Below are positions 8,628 to 17,955 of a stretch of 45,275 nucleotides of DNA, in pieces. This DNA comes from an uncultured Roseburia sp. (lineage in GTDB: Bacteria > Bacillota > Clostridia > Lachnospirales > Lachnospiraceae), in contig CAMXSH010000015.1 of assembly GCA_947246475.1 (NCBI GenBank), positions 1 through 45,275 on the forward strand, in the 5' to 3' direction. The notes beneath the pieces were generated by a model that searched no databases, was not told the origin of the DNA, and saw only the letters and a list, made by a program, of their open reading frames with translations. The number at the start of each line of letters is the position of its first letter. Position 1 is the stretch's first letter. A program made the position numbers and the translations under genes.

Positions 8628-9515
8628 TCACTTCATAAACCGCATACGTATCACACTTGAAAACAGTTTAACAATACCGCCTTTTTCTGTCTTTTCTGTC
8701 ATTACATCTTCCAGGCAGCCAGCAATATCCCTCACTGCCCTTGCCGAATCGGATTCCGGATCACTGATGGAAACTGGTGCCTGACGCATGACAGCATGCT
8801 GCATATTTTTATTGTATGGCACGGATCCAAGAAATTCTACCTCAATATCCAAAAATTTTCCTACCACTACTCCAAGCTTTTCAAAAAGATCTGCTGCTTC
8901 TTTCTCTCCCCTTACCTGGTTTGCCACCATCTTCACCACTGTTTTTTCCGGACGGTAAGAAGCTTTCTTATTCAATGTTTTCAGGAGCGCATAGGCATCG
9001 GTGATGGATGTAGGTTCTGGTGTTGCCACCAGCAGCACCTCTTCGCTTGCCGCCACAAATTCAAGTACAGTATCACTGATTCCTGCCCCAGTATCAACAA
9101 TGATCACATCAGCAATACGATCTAGATCTCCCAGACGATGAATCATTGAAAAAACCTGGTCTCTGGTTAGATTAGCCAGTTCATTGATACCAGAACCTCC
9201 CGATATGAAACCAACATTTTCTGGGCCATATGTAATGATATCCTCAATACTTTTTCCCCGATACATCAGATCTGCCAGATTATACTTTGGACGTATCCCC
9301 AACATGATCTCAATGTTGGCAAGACCAAAATCAGCATCAAAAACAACTACCCTTTTGCCCAGACGGCCAAGCTGGATCGCCAGATTCACAGAAAGACTGG
9401 TCTTTCCAACACCGCCCTTGCCACTTGTGACAGTGATCACCTTGGCAACCCGCTCATGATCAGCTTTAAAATCTTGTCTCTTTATAATGTTTCTCAACCG
9501 TTCTGCCTGATCCAC
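8628..9515 (-). CDS. flhG: Flagellum site-determining ATPase FlhG (MinD/ParA family)
   Basis: 295 residues. The deviant Walker A motif SGKGGVGKTS is at residues 31-40, followed by the MinD-type VVVFDADFGLANI (switch I) and VIIVDTGAGISDTVL (Walker B region). The N-terminal QAERLRNII resembles the DQAxxLR helix by which FlhG activates FlhF GTPase. FlhG sets number and position of flagella and, in Gram-positives, binds FliM/FliY. The start is GTG at 9515 with AGGAGG 9 nt upstream. It overlaps the flhF stop by 1 nt. Confidence 0.93.
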   Translation of the reverse strand: MDQAERLRNIIKRQDFKADHERVAKVITVTSGKGGVGKTSLSVNLAIQLGRLGKRVVVFDADFGLANIEIMLGIRPKYNLADLMYRGKSIEDIITYGPENVGFISGGSGINELANLTRDQVFSMIHRLGDLDRIADVIIVDTGAGISDTVLEFVAASEEVLLVATPEPTSITDAYALLKTLNKKASYRPEKTVVKMVANQVRGEKEAADLFEKLGVVVGKFLDIEVEFLGSVPYNKNMQHAVMRQAPVSISDPESDSARAVRDIAGCLEDVMTEKTEKGGIVKLFSSVIRMRFMK

Positions 9516-10771
9516 TACGACTTACCTCCTAACAGTTTTTTTGCAATCCTCTGTGCATCCACCTTTCCAATATCATCCGGTACATTCTGTCCCCAGGTAA
9601 CATAGGAAAGCGGCCGGTCCGTGTATGTCCGCATATTCAGCATTACTCCCGCCGAAGAAGTTTCATCCAGTTTCGTAAATATCAAGCTGAAATCCGTAAT
9701 GTCAGAATATACATCTGCGATATTCTTCAGATCATTGTATTTCGCCCCTGCATTCAGAACCAGATAAACCTCCCGTCTGGAGATAGGAATCTGCTCCATC
9801 AATTTCTTCATATTCTCCATCTGTTCCCTGTTTTTATGAGAACACCCTGCTGTATCAATAAAACAAATATCAAATTGATCTAATTCTTCCCGCATCTCTC
9901 CCAGCTCTTCCGGGCTGTAAACTACTTTGAGGGGAACACTGAGAATATTTGCATATGTCTTCAGCTGCTCTACGGCTGCAATCCGAAAGGTATCCGCCGT
10001 AACCAGTGCAATGTTCTTTTTTTGGTTCAATTTCATCCTGGAAGCAATCTTAGCAATGGTAGTAGTTTTTCCTACACCTGTAGAACCAAGAAAGAAAACA
10101 TATTTTGTCTCTCCCTCTTCCACTTCCTTATCCAGCACATAAGGCTGCCCTGTCATCAGAATGATCTTCTGATAGATCGCTGCCAGAATCTGATCCAGTG
10201 CAGCATCCTCAGGCAGGGAACGATCCACTTCATCGATCAGCATCTCCGCAATAGACTCCTCTACTTCATTCTGGATCATCTGTTTGAGGATCAGTTCCTT
10301 ACATGCCCTGGCTTTACTGACATCTTTGCTCTTCTTCGCTGCTCGTATCACCTTTAGATCTGGCTCACTATCCATCTCTTCTACTACAAGATTTGTTTTC
10401 TCTTCCTGCACCTTTTCAGACATCTGCTTTTCCAGCATCTTCTGAAGACTGTCCAGTTTTTCCTCAAGTGTTGCAACATTCTTATCCTCACCCTCGACAG
10501 CCACAATATCCGGCACAAACTTAGGCGCAGTCAGCTCCAAAGCCACTCCATCCCTGTTCTCATCAGAAGCCAGGTTCTTATTTTCTGTATCATACACAAC
10601 ATTTTCATCCAGTGCTGCGGTCACTTCTACCTTGGACTTTATAAAAAACCTAGCAAATCCCCGGGGATGCACCTTCTTAATATTCATCACGATGGCATTG
10701 CTTCCCAGTTCTCTTTTTGCCATTTCTATTGCCTCTGTCTCTGTTTTCGCCAAAAATTTTTTAATGATCAT
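9515..10771 (-). CDS. flhF: Flagellar biosynthesis GTPase FlhF (SRP-type)
   Basis: 418 residues in the B, N and G domain order. The basic N-terminal B domain is at about 1-120, the N domain at about 150-215, and the SRP GTPase domain follows with G1 at GSTGVGKTTT (229-238), then VTADTFRIAAVEQLKTYA and CFIDTAGCSHKN (G3), and LIFTKLDETSSAG (G4). FlhF marks the site of flagellar assembly and recruits early basal-body proteins. The ATG overlaps the flhA stop (ATGA), consistent with coupled translation. Confidence 0.95.
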   Translation of the reverse strand: MIIKKFLAKTETEAIEMAKRELGSNAIVMNIKKVHPRGFARFFIKSKVEVTAALDENVVYDTENKNLASDENRDGVALELTAPKFVPDIVAVEGEDKNVATLEEKLDSLQKMLEKQMSEKVQEEKTNLVVEEMDSEPDLKVIRAAKKSKDVSKARACKELILKQMIQNEVEESIAEMLIDEVDRSLPEDAALDQILAAIYQKIILMTGQPYVLDKEVEEGETKYVFFLGSTGVGKTTTIAKIASRMKLNQKKNIALVTADTFRIAAVEQLKTYANILSVPLKVVYSPEELGEMREELDQFDICFIDTAGCSHKNREQMENMKKLMEQIPISRREVYLVLNAGAKYNDLKNIADVYSDITDFSLIFTKLDETSSAGVMLNMRTYTDRPLSYVTWGQNVPDDIGKVDAQRIAKKLLGGKS

Positions 10772-12804
10772 TCGGTAGTCACCATCCCTACTGACTGAAG
10801 CTCAACATCTGAGTCAATCTCATTATATGATAATACATGTAAATTCTTAAACTGCTCCATCGTAAGATGCTTGAAATACATTCTCACAATAGGAGAGGTA
10901 ATAATAATTGGTGTTTTGCCCAATTCCTCCAGCTTAGTACTCTCTTCCCTAAGCGCATCCATAACCTGAGACGAGTAATCCGGATCCAGGGCAAGATAAG
11001 ATCCCTGCTCGGACTGCTTCACAGAATTCATAATCTCCTGCTCCACTTTCGGATCCAGGGTAATCACACTGGTAGCCTCGCTACGGGTAAAGTATTTATT
11101 GGATATTGCCCGTTTCAGATTCTGCCTCACATATTCTGTAAGAATATCAGAATCATGTGTTGTCGGTGCATAATCCGCCAGCGTCTCAAAAATCGTGATC
11201 AGGTCACGGATAGAAATGCCCTCGAATAATAAATTCTGCAATACCTTCTGAATCTCTCCCACACTGAGCATCTTAGGTACGAGTTCAGATACGAGAGTTT
11301 CATTCGCCTCTTTTACATTATCGATAAGATTCTGTACATCCTGTCTGGTAAGAAGCTCATGAAGATTGCCGCGGATGATCTCCATCAGATGGGTCGCTAT
11401 GATAGAAGGTGGATCCACTACAGTATATCCCAGAGATTCTGCACGCTCCCTCTGACCTTCTGTAATCCAGATCGCCGGGAGATGGAACGATGGCTCAAAG
11501 GTCGGGATTCCCGTCAGTTCCTCTTCTACGAAACCAGGATTCATCGCCATGTAATGGTCAAACAAAATCTCTCCCTCGCTGACTGGGATTCCTTTGATCT
11601 TGATCACATACTGGTTTGGATTCAGCTGAATATTATCACGGAGACGGATCATCGGAACAACACACCCCAGTTCCAAGGCAATCTGCCTTCGTATCATAAC
11701 AACACGGTCCAGCAGGTCACCCCCCTGGTTCACATCCGCAAGGGGAATGATACCATATCCAAACTCCAGCTCGATGGAATCTACCTTTAACAGTGAGGTG
11801 ACGTTCTCTGGTCTTCGGATCTCTTCCGCAGACTCTTCCTCCTCGCTGATCTGGGAATCCGTCTCTTCCATCTCCAGTTCGTTTGTCATCATCCTGGACG
11901 TAATAATGAAAAAGATGCCATAACCGCTGAAAATAAGAATGTTCATCGGTGTAAATACACCCAATCCGATCAAAGCACATCCGACGATCATCAATACCTT
12001 TGGCGTACCCAGCAGCTGTTTCTGCAGAAGTCCGCCCACATCTGCATCCTTGGAACCCTTTGTCACAAGGACACCAGTAGCCAGAGAGATCATAAGAGAG
12101 GGGATCTGGCTGGTAAGTCCATCACCAATGGTCAGTATGGAATAGGTCTGCAGCGCTGCCTGAGCCTCCATGCCATTCATCACGATCCCCAGGATCAAAC
12201 CACCTACAAAGTTGATCACGGTAATCAGAAGTCCTGCTGTCGCATCTCCTTTAACATACTTGGTAGCACCATCCATGGATCCAAAAAATGCTGCCTCTGA
12301 CTGTATTTTCTCTCTTCGTTCTTTCGCTTCTTCATCGGTAATCGCTCCGGTATTCAGGTCAGCGTCGATCGCCATCTGCTTACCAGGCATTGCATCCAGC
12401 GTAAATCTCGCAGTAACTTCCGACACACGCTCAGAACCTTTGTTGATCACCATAAGCTGAACAATGATCAAGATGATGAACACAACTCCTCCGACAACCA
12501 GATTACCGCCGCCCACGAAATTACCAAATGTACTTACTACGTTTCCCGCCTCACCGTTCAGAAGGATATTTCTCGTAGAGCTTACATTCAGAGACAGACG
12601 GAACAATGTCGTCAAAAGCAAAAGAGTAGGAAAAGTTGACATATCCAAAGGTTCTTTGGCAAATAACGAACTAAAAAGAACGATCATGGATATGGCAATG
12701 TTCAATGTAAACAAAATATCCAATAAAACCAGCGGAACCGGAATGATCAGGCATAATATAGGTACCAAAACAAAACATCCCAATATAATATCCACCTTTT
12801 TCAT
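10768..12804 (-). CDS. flhA: Flagellar type III export gate protein FlhA
   Basis: 678 residues, family-typical. The N-terminal third is hydrophobic with about eight membrane segments; the FHIPEP-type signature region is seen around residues 140-165 (ARFTLDAMPGKQMAIDADL). After about residue 330 comes the cytosolic domain that forms the nonameric ring and docks export chaperones. A perfect GGAGGTGA ribosome site precedes the ATG. FlhA works with FlhB, FliP, FliQ and FliR, encoded just upstream, as the proton-driven export gate. Confidence 0.97.
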   Translation of the reverse strand: MKKVDIILGCFVLVPILCLIIPVPLVLLDILFTLNIAISMIVLFSSLFAKEPLDMSTFPTLLLLTTLFRLSLNVSSTRNILLNGEAGNVVSTFGNFVGGGNLVVGGVVFIILIIVQLMVINKGSERVSEVTARFTLDAMPGKQMAIDADLNTGAITDEEAKERREKIQSEAAFFGSMDGATKYVKGDATAGLLITVINFVGGLILGIVMNGMEAQAALQTYSILTIGDGLTSQIPSLMISLATGVLVTKGSKDADVGGLLQKQLLGTPKVLMIVGCALIGLGVFTPMNILIFSGYGIFFIITSRMMTNELEMEETDSQISEEEESAEEIRRPENVTSLLKVDSIELEFGYGIIPLADVNQGGDLLDRVVMIRRQIALELGCVVPMIRLRDNIQLNPNQYVIKIKGIPVSEGEILFDHYMAMNPGFVEEELTGIPTFEPSFHLPAIWITEGQRERAESLGYTVVDPPSIIATHLMEIIRGNLHELLTRQDVQNLIDNVKEANETLVSELVPKMLSVGEIQKVLQNLLFEGISIRDLITIFETLADYAPTTHDSDILTEYVRQNLKRAISNKYFTRSEATSVITLDPKVEQEIMNSVKQSEQGSYLALDPDYSSQVMDALREESTKLEELGKTPIIITSPIVRMYFKHLTMEQFKNLHVLSYNEIDSDVELQSVGMVTTE

Positions 12805-12825
12805 ATCCGATTCACCTCCAAACTG

Positions 12826-13938
12826 TTATATTTTTCCCTGCAGACTATATACATATGCCAGTATCTCAGCCACCATCTGATACAGTTCTGGTGGTATCTG
12901 GTCTCCAATTTCAACATTATAATACAACATCCTTGCCAGGGGCTTATTTTCCACGATCTCTATTTTATTGTCCCTCGCCACATCTTTTATCCTGGCTGCC
13001 AGAAAGTCTGCTCCTTTTGCCAGCACCACTGGTGCCTCTCCCAGAGCTTTGTCATATTTAATGGCAACTGCCAGATGGGTCGGGTTTGTGATAACCACAT
13101 CCGCCTCCGGAACACTCTGCATCATACGGCGTCTCGAAGCCTCCTGCATCTTGCTCCGGATCCTGCCTTTGATCTGTGGATTCCCCTCTGTATTTTTATA
13201 TTCGTCCTTAACTTCCTGCTTGGTCATCCTCATGTCTTTTTTAAACTTGCGTTTTTGATAATAATAATCCACTGCCGCAAGAATAAGAAACACAATACTG
13301 ATCTTAAAACCTACATTGATCACCGTAATAACTATTAATTCCAATGCCGGTACCAGTTCCAGCCGATAAATATTTACTACCAGTCCCCACTCATCCTTAA
13401 GCGAATCATACACAACATAAAACAATACGATAAGCTTCACAATTGATTTTGCCAGATCAAATAATTTATCCTTGGAAAACATCCGCTTAAATCCGGATAC
13501 TGGACTGATCTTGGATATCTTCGGTTTCATTGGTTTCCCGGTAGGTTTCCATTTAACCTGTGCCACATTGACAGCTATGGCAGCTATAAGCGCCAGTGCC
13601 ATGATAGGACCACAGATCAGAAGAATCTCTTTCCCCCCAAAGGTCAGAAGATTCATCACCCGGTCTGAATTAAAATCATAAGCATATTCACTGATACTAT
13701 TAGAATATACTACAAAAACCTGTACAAACCGGTCATACATATATCCCCCGAAAAATCTCAGACTGGCGAACAGTATGATAAGAAGAATCGCGACCGCCAG
13801 ATCCTGGCTTTTTGCCACCTGTCCTTCTTTTCTGGCTTCCTCCAGTTTTTTCGGTGTTGCTTCCTCTGTCTTCTCTCCGCCTTCTCCATCCTTGGCGAAA
13901 AACTGAAGATCATACTTCAGCAAATGACAGTTCTCCAT
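12826..13938 (-). CDS. flhB: Flagellar export switch protein FlhB
   Basis: 370 residues. Four membrane helices lie between about residues 45 and 225. The C-terminal cytosolic domain contains the autocleavage motif NPTH at 285-288 (VVITNPTHLAVAIKYDK). Cleavage between Asn and Pro switches export from rod/hook to filament substrates together with FliK. The N-terminus has the family block EKTEEATPKKLEEARKEGQ. The ATG is preceded by AGGTGA. The gene lies 36 bp after fliR and 22 bp before flhA. Confidence 0.97.
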   Translation of the reverse strand: MENCHLLKYDLQFFAKDGEGGEKTEEATPKKLEEARKEGQVAKSQDLAVAILLIILFASLRFFGGYMYDRFVQVFVVYSNSISEYAYDFNSDRVMNLLTFGGKEILLICGPIMALALIAAIAVNVAQVKWKPTGKPMKPKISKISPVSGFKRMFSKDKLFDLAKSIVKLIVLFYVVYDSLKDEWGLVVNIYRLELVPALELIVITVINVGFKISIVFLILAAVDYYYQKRKFKKDMRMTKQEVKDEYKNTEGNPQIKGRIRSKMQEASRRRMMQSVPEADVVITNPTHLAVAIKYDKALGEAPVVLAKGADFLAARIKDVARDNKIEIVENKPLARMLYYNVEIGDQIPPELYQMVAEILAYVYSLQGKI

Positions 13939-13974
13939 CGTTTCACCTGCCCGAAAAGATTCTTTTAACAGCTC

Positions 13975-14748
13975 CTATTTAGGTGTGAAAGAATTATAAA
14001 TCTGTAACACCACTTCTTTCATATGGTCAAACACAAAGTTTGTCACCATCGGCAGCGTGGGAAGTATTATGAGAAGAATCAGTATCCCTACCAATACTTT
14101 CATCTGAAGTCCTACCACAAACATATTCATCTGAGGCGCTGCTCTCGTAAGGACTCCCAGCACTACATTGATGACCAGCATACAGGCAAATACCGGCAGC
14201 ACGATCCGAAAGCCTATCAAAAAATAATTTGCCATAAAATCTATAGCTGTCTCCACCAGATTCCCGGTAAATACCGCCCTGCCAACATTAAAATAGCGGA
14301 AGGTATCCAATATCGCCCGAAGTACATAATGATGCATGTTAGTTACCACCATTACGAGCATGAGCAGATAGTTATAGATATTGCCTGTTACAGAAACCTG
14401 AATACGGGTTAGCGGATCAAACATATTTGCCATCGACAAACCAATTTCAATGTCCATAAGCTGACCGGCAAAGGATACGATAAAGATACAGGCATTGCAC
14501 ATAAATCCCAGAACCAGCCCAACCAGTGATTCCTGAATAACCAGCGCTGAATAACCTATGATCCCTGTATAATCCAACCCCACCACTGGAACAACCTGTA
14601 TGGCTACGATAGAAAGCACTATACTTAATGCCAGCTTAACCTTCATCGGTATTGTCTGAAAGCTAAAAACCGGCGCTGCCAGAACAAAAGAAGAAATGCG
14701 GATCAGTATGAGCAGATAAAATTCCAGATGTTCTACAGAAAAACTCAT
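13975..14748 (-). CDS. fliR: Flagellar export apparatus membrane protein FliR
   Basis: About 257 residues with several hydrophobic helices spanning most of the length and family blocks such as FVLAAPVFSFQTIPMKVKLA near residue 25 and LGFMCNACIFIVSFAGQLMD near 80-100. FliR is part of the FliP5-FliQ4-FliR1 export gate. I start at the ATG at 14748 because GGAGG lies 5 nt upstream; the ATG at 14760 belongs to the ribosome site itself. The same arrangement occurs at the cheA start. Confidence 0.94.
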   Translation of the reverse strand: MSFSVEHLEFYLLILIRISSFVLAAPVFSFQTIPMKVKLALSIVLSIVAIQVVPVVGLDYTGIIGYSALVIQESLVGLVLGFMCNACIFIVSFAGQLMDIEIGLSMANMFDPLTRIQVSVTGNIYNYLLMLVMVVTNMHHYVLRAILDTFRYFNVGRAVFTGNLVETAIDFMANYFLIGFRIVLPVFACMLVINVVLGVLTRAAPQMNMFVVGLQMKVLVGILILLIILPTLPMVTNFVFDHMKEVVLQIYNSFTPK

Positions 14749-14812
14749 TCCATCCTCCATTCCGCCTGTACACTGTCAGTTCCCGGCACATTGATGCATT
14801 CCATGATTTATA

Positions 14813-15082
14813 CTATTTAACAAACACCGAAAAATTGTCACATAACAGCTGTAAAAACTCCACGCAGTTATTCATGATCCAGCTTCCAGTGAGAAGCAGC
14901 GTAATGAAAATAGCAAGCAGCTTTGGAACAAAAGTAAGTGTCTGCTCCTGGATCGAGGTGACAGTCTGAAAAATACTGATGACCAGACCTACGATCAGCG
15001 ACACCAGCAAAAGCGGTGCTGCACATTTTATAATAACCCAGATCATCTGGGATGAAATGTCGATCACATCTGCTTCTGTCAT
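14813..15082 (-). CDS. fliQ: Flagellar export apparatus membrane protein FliQ
   Basis: 89 residues, exactly the FliQ size. It has two membrane helices (about 16-39 and 52-76) joined by the conserved IFQTVTSIQEQTLTFVPKLL loop. FliQ is a small subunit of the export gate. The start has GGGAGGGTGA upstream. It lies between fliP and fliR in the order found in almost all flagellated bacteria. Confidence 0.97.
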   Translation of the reverse strand: MTEADVIDISSQMIWVIIKCAAPLLLVSLIVGLVISIFQTVTSIQEQTLTFVPKLLAIFITLLLTGSWIMNNCVEFLQLLCDNFSVFVK

Positions 15083-15144
15083 TTGTCAGTCACCCTCCCT
15101 TTTTGTTTATCAGATTACCATGTCAACCAAATGGCATGCTGAAA

Positions 15145-15999
15145 CTAATAAAATGTCTCAACAACTTGTCCTATGACAAGATTCCACCCATCTGCCAGAA
15201 CAAATAAGAGAATCTTAAAGGGCATTGATATCGTGGTCGGCGGAAGCATCATCATTCCCATGGACATCAGTGTAGATGCCACTACCATGTCTATAACTAT
15301 AAATGGCAGATAAATGAGAAATCCAATAATAAATGCCGTTCTTAGCTCACTGATGATAAATGCTGGCATAAGAACCATTGTCGGAACTTCATCCTCAGAA
15401 GCCACTTCTGTATTCTTACCCTCAATATCTAAAAACAATTTGATGTCAGAACGGCTGGTCTGTTTAAACATAAATTCCCGAATTGGTTTCAGACCTTCAT
15501 TCAATGCTTCCTCCTGCGTCAGTTCCCCTTTCTGAAAAGGCTGTACGCAATTGGTATTCACATTGGATATCACCGGTGACATGATAAACATTGTAAGAAA
15601 CAGCGCCAGACCAACTAGTACCTGGTTGGGTGGCGTTGTCTGGGTTCCCAGGGCTGAGCGCACAAAATGCAGCACCACGATGATTCTCGTAAATGAAGTC
15701 ATCATAATAAGAATCGATGGTGCCAGCGCCAGCACAGTCAATACAAGAAGCATTTGAAGGCTTGCCGACAAACTGCTGCTTCCTGCATTTGAGGTTATAT
15801 TAAATTGAAAATCATCCGGATCCTCCGGGTCACTCACACCTGCTGTCCCACTTCCCCCGATCTCATCCACACCTGCTTTGGAATCGACACGGGGAGCGGC
15901 GTTTACAACTGCACCAGAAAAAAAGGTTAATATAACTAGTGCCAAAACCAGAGACATCCCTTTACATACAACCGAAAATAATCTCCTGTGTGTTCTCAT
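15145..15999 (-). CDS. fliP: Flagellar export apparatus membrane protein FliP
   Basis: 284 residues. An N-terminal signal peptide (about 1-35) is followed by an acidic, Gly-rich spacer. The FliP core begins near SLSASLQMLLVLTVLALAPS with the typical MMTSFTRIIVVLHFVRSALG block and the C-terminal LPFIVIDMVVASTLMSMGMM and WNLVIGQVVETFY segments. FliP forms the pentameric core of the export gate. The spacer between signal peptide and core (about residues 36-75) is longer than in enteric FliP, as is common in Clostridia. Confidence 0.96.
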   Translation of the reverse strand: MRTHRRLFSVVCKGMSLVLALVILTFFSGAVVNAAPRVDSKAGVDEIGGSGTAGVSDPEDPDDFQFNITSNAGSSSLSASLQMLLVLTVLALAPSILIMMTSFTRIIVVLHFVRSALGTQTTPPNQVLVGLALFLTMFIMSPVISNVNTNCVQPFQKGELTQEEALNEGLKPIREFMFKQTSRSDIKLFLDIEGKNTEVASEDEVPTMVLMPAFIISELRTAFIIGFLIYLPFIVIDMVVASTLMSMGMMMLPPTTISMPFKILLFVLADGWNLVIGQVVETFY

Positions 16000-16020
16000 A
16001 ATACCAACCTTTTCTCTTTA

Positions 16021-16377
16021 TTATTTTTTATGTTCTTTGCTTTTGATATGGGAAGCCACTTTGCCCATAACATCCTTAAAGGATACATTTTGCAGCATCT
16101 CCTCTTTTTCGCGAAGATCCAGTTGTTCTTCTTCAAGGGGTGCCAAAAATGTAATATTCTCCTTGGTAACACCGATAGAATAGTATTTACTACCCAGTCT
16201 TATGATCTGGACATACTTATTCGGTGCGATCTTGAAAGTCTCAATCACTTCGATGTTCTTCGTATAGGGCTGAATCGCTCCTGATCTGGCAATCCATTTT
16301 GTGGCATAATACGTAACTGCTAAAACTACCATAAATATAACAATCGTAGCAAGCAGCTGTAATATGTTCGATCCCAT
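16021..16377 (-). CDS. fliO: Flagellar export assembly protein FliO/FliZ
   Basis: 118 residues. There is one membrane helix at about 5-25, then a small cytosolic FliO-type domain with KNIEVIETFKIAPNKYVQII and GSKYYSIGVTKENITFLAPL. FliO helps assemble the FliP ring. The Bacillus homologue (FliZ/YlxB) is longer and has a signal peptide; this short form lacks one. The ATG lies 2 nt after the cheY stop with no clear ribosome site of its own, so translation is probably coupled to cheY. Confidence 0.88.
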   Translation of the reverse strand: MGSNILQLLATIVIFMVVLAVTYYATKWIARSGAIQPYTKNIEVIETFKIAPNKYVQIIRLGSKYYSIGVTKENITFLAPLEEEQLDLREKEEMLQNVSFKDVMGKVASHIKSKEHKK

Positions 16378-16379
16378 TA

Positions 16380-16742
16380 TCAGCCAATAGCCTTTTTCAC
16401 AGCTTCCAGTACACGATCCGCCTGAAATGGTTTCACGATGAAGTCTTTGGCTCCGGACTGAATCGACTCAACTACCATTGCCTGCTGACCCATTGCGGAG
16501 CACATAATAACATTAGCAGCACCATCTTCTGCCTTGATCTTTTTCAGTGCCTGAATCCCATCCATCTCTGGCATGGTGATATCCATCATTACCAGATCTG
16601 GCTTGGTCTCATTGTACTTCTCAACTGCCTTCAGACCATTTTCAGCCTCTCCAGCTACTTCGTAGCCGTTCTTTGTTAAAATGTCTTTAATCATGACTCT
16701 CATAAACGCTGCGTCATCACATATCAAAACACTTTTTGCCAT
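16380..16742 (-). CDS. cheY: Chemotaxis response regulator CheY
   Basis: 120 residues, a single receiver domain. Acidic pocket Asp9/Asp10 (ICDDAAFMR), phospho-acceptor Asp54 (VMMDITMPEMDG), Ser at the switch position in VIMCSAMGQQ, and Lys104 in FIVKPF. CheY-P binds FliM and FliY at the motor. As in B. subtilis, the gene lies between fliY and fliO rather than with cheA. GGAGGAG precedes the ATG. Confidence 0.97.
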   Translation of the reverse strand: MAKSVLICDDAAFMRVMIKDILTKNGYEVAGEAENGLKAVEKYNETKPDLVMMDITMPEMDGIQALKKIKAEDGAANVIMCSAMGQQAMVVESIQSGAKDFIVKPFQADRVLEAVKKAIG

Positions 16743-16761
16743 TATTAATCTCCTCCGTAAT

Positions 16762-17949
16762 TTATTCTTTAATAATTTCAGTCACACGGATACCGAAGCT
16801 TTCTTCGATAACCACGACCTCGCCTTTGGCAACAAACTTACCATTGACCAATACGTCAATTGGTTCTCCGGCCAGCTTATCCAATTCAATAATTGTACCT
16901 GGCGAAAAATCCAGTATCTCTTTGATGGCTTTACTGGTTCTGCCCAGTTCCACCGTAACCTCCAAAGGAACATCCATGATCAGGTCGATGTTCTCTGGAG
17001 CAATACCATCCAGATTCTGCGCCGGCATAAAACTCTGGAATTGTGCCGGTTGTATGTTCAGATCCTGTGGTGGCATTCCATACATCGGCATGCCTCCCAT
17101 CTGCTGCGGCATACCCATCATCGGCTGCTGCATCGCAGGTTGTGGCTGAGCCTGTGGCTGTGGTGTCGGCTGAGCTACAGGTTGTGGCTGCGCTGCCGGC
17201 TGAGGCGCTGGCTGTTCTGCCGCTTCCTCCGTCACTCCATCCATTGTCATTTTAAAGCGCTCATATATCATACGGGCAAAATCCATAGGATAAAGCTGCA
17301 TAATCTCACTATCCACAAGGTCTCCAATTTTCATTTCAAATGAAACCTGAACGAATAACTGACCTTCCATATCTCCCATCACATCATCCAGTGCGGTAGC
17401 TTGAAAATCAATCCGTCTAGCTGTCGGCGGACTGATATCAACCATCTCATTGATCATGGATGACATAGAAGTTGAAGCAGATCCCATCATCTGATTCATC
17501 GCTTCGCTGATGGCACTCAAGTGAAGTTCAGAAAGTTCACTCTCCGTATTCGTCCCATCACCGCCCATCATAAGGTCGGTAATGATCTTTACATCATGCT
17601 CTTTCAGCACGAGCACATTTTTTCCTTCCAGCCCCGCCTGATAGGAAATGTATATAAACACACACGGTGCCTCACTGTTTTCTTTCAGATCCTGAACTGT
17701 AACATAAGAAAGGCTCGGTGTTGTTATCTCCACCCGGTTGTTCACCAACACAGACAACGTAGTAGCGGCAGTCCCCATGCTAATATTGGCAATCTCGCCT
17801 AATGCATCGCCTTCTTCCGGAGATAAACGCTCTTCGGAGACCGTTGCAACAGAAGAATCATTTACAACTGCATCTGCACTTTCATCCTGTCCGGCTTCTG
17901 CGCCACCAAGCAGTGCATTGATCTCTTCCTGCGATAACATTCCATCCAT
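16762..17949 (-). CDS. fliY: Flagellar switch protein and CheY-P phosphatase FliY
   Basis: 395 residues. The N-terminal MLSQEEINALLGG is the CheY-P-binding peptide. A CheC-like domain follows with two phosphatase helices: E52-N55 with Pro 23 residues after the Asn, and E149-N152 with a matching downstream Pro, so both active sites look intact. A Pro/Gln/Met-rich linker (about residues 238-300) joins to a C-terminal SpoA/FliN domain (about 315-395) that builds the C-ring. FliY therefore combines the FliN role with removal of phosphate from CheY-P. The linker is low complexity. The start lies 7 nt after the fliM stop. Confidence 0.95.
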   Translation of the reverse strand: MDGMLSQEEINALLGGAEAGQDESADAVVNDSSVATVSEERLSPEEGDALGEIANISMGTAATTLSVLVNNRVEITTPSLSYVTVQDLKENSEAPCVFIYISYQAGLEGKNVLVLKEHDVKIITDLMMGGDGTNTESELSELHLSAISEAMNQMMGSASTSMSSMINEMVDISPPTARRIDFQATALDDVMGDMEGQLFVQVSFEMKIGDLVDSEIMQLYPMDFARMIYERFKMTMDGVTEEAAEQPAPQPAAQPQPVAQPTPQPQAQPQPAMQQPMMGMPQQMGGMPMYGMPPQDLNIQPAQFQSFMPAQNLDGIAPENIDLIMDVPLEVTVELGRTSKAIKEILDFSPGTIIELDKLAGEPIDVLVNGKFVAKGEVVVIEESFGIRVTEIIKE

Positions 17950-17955
17950 TGCATT

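Noticed and set aside
16681..17343. Plus-strand 220-codon frame opposite cheY/fliY
   Set aside because: It is a shadow of the fliY Pro/Gln linker; it has no recognisable domain and crosses two well-supported genes.
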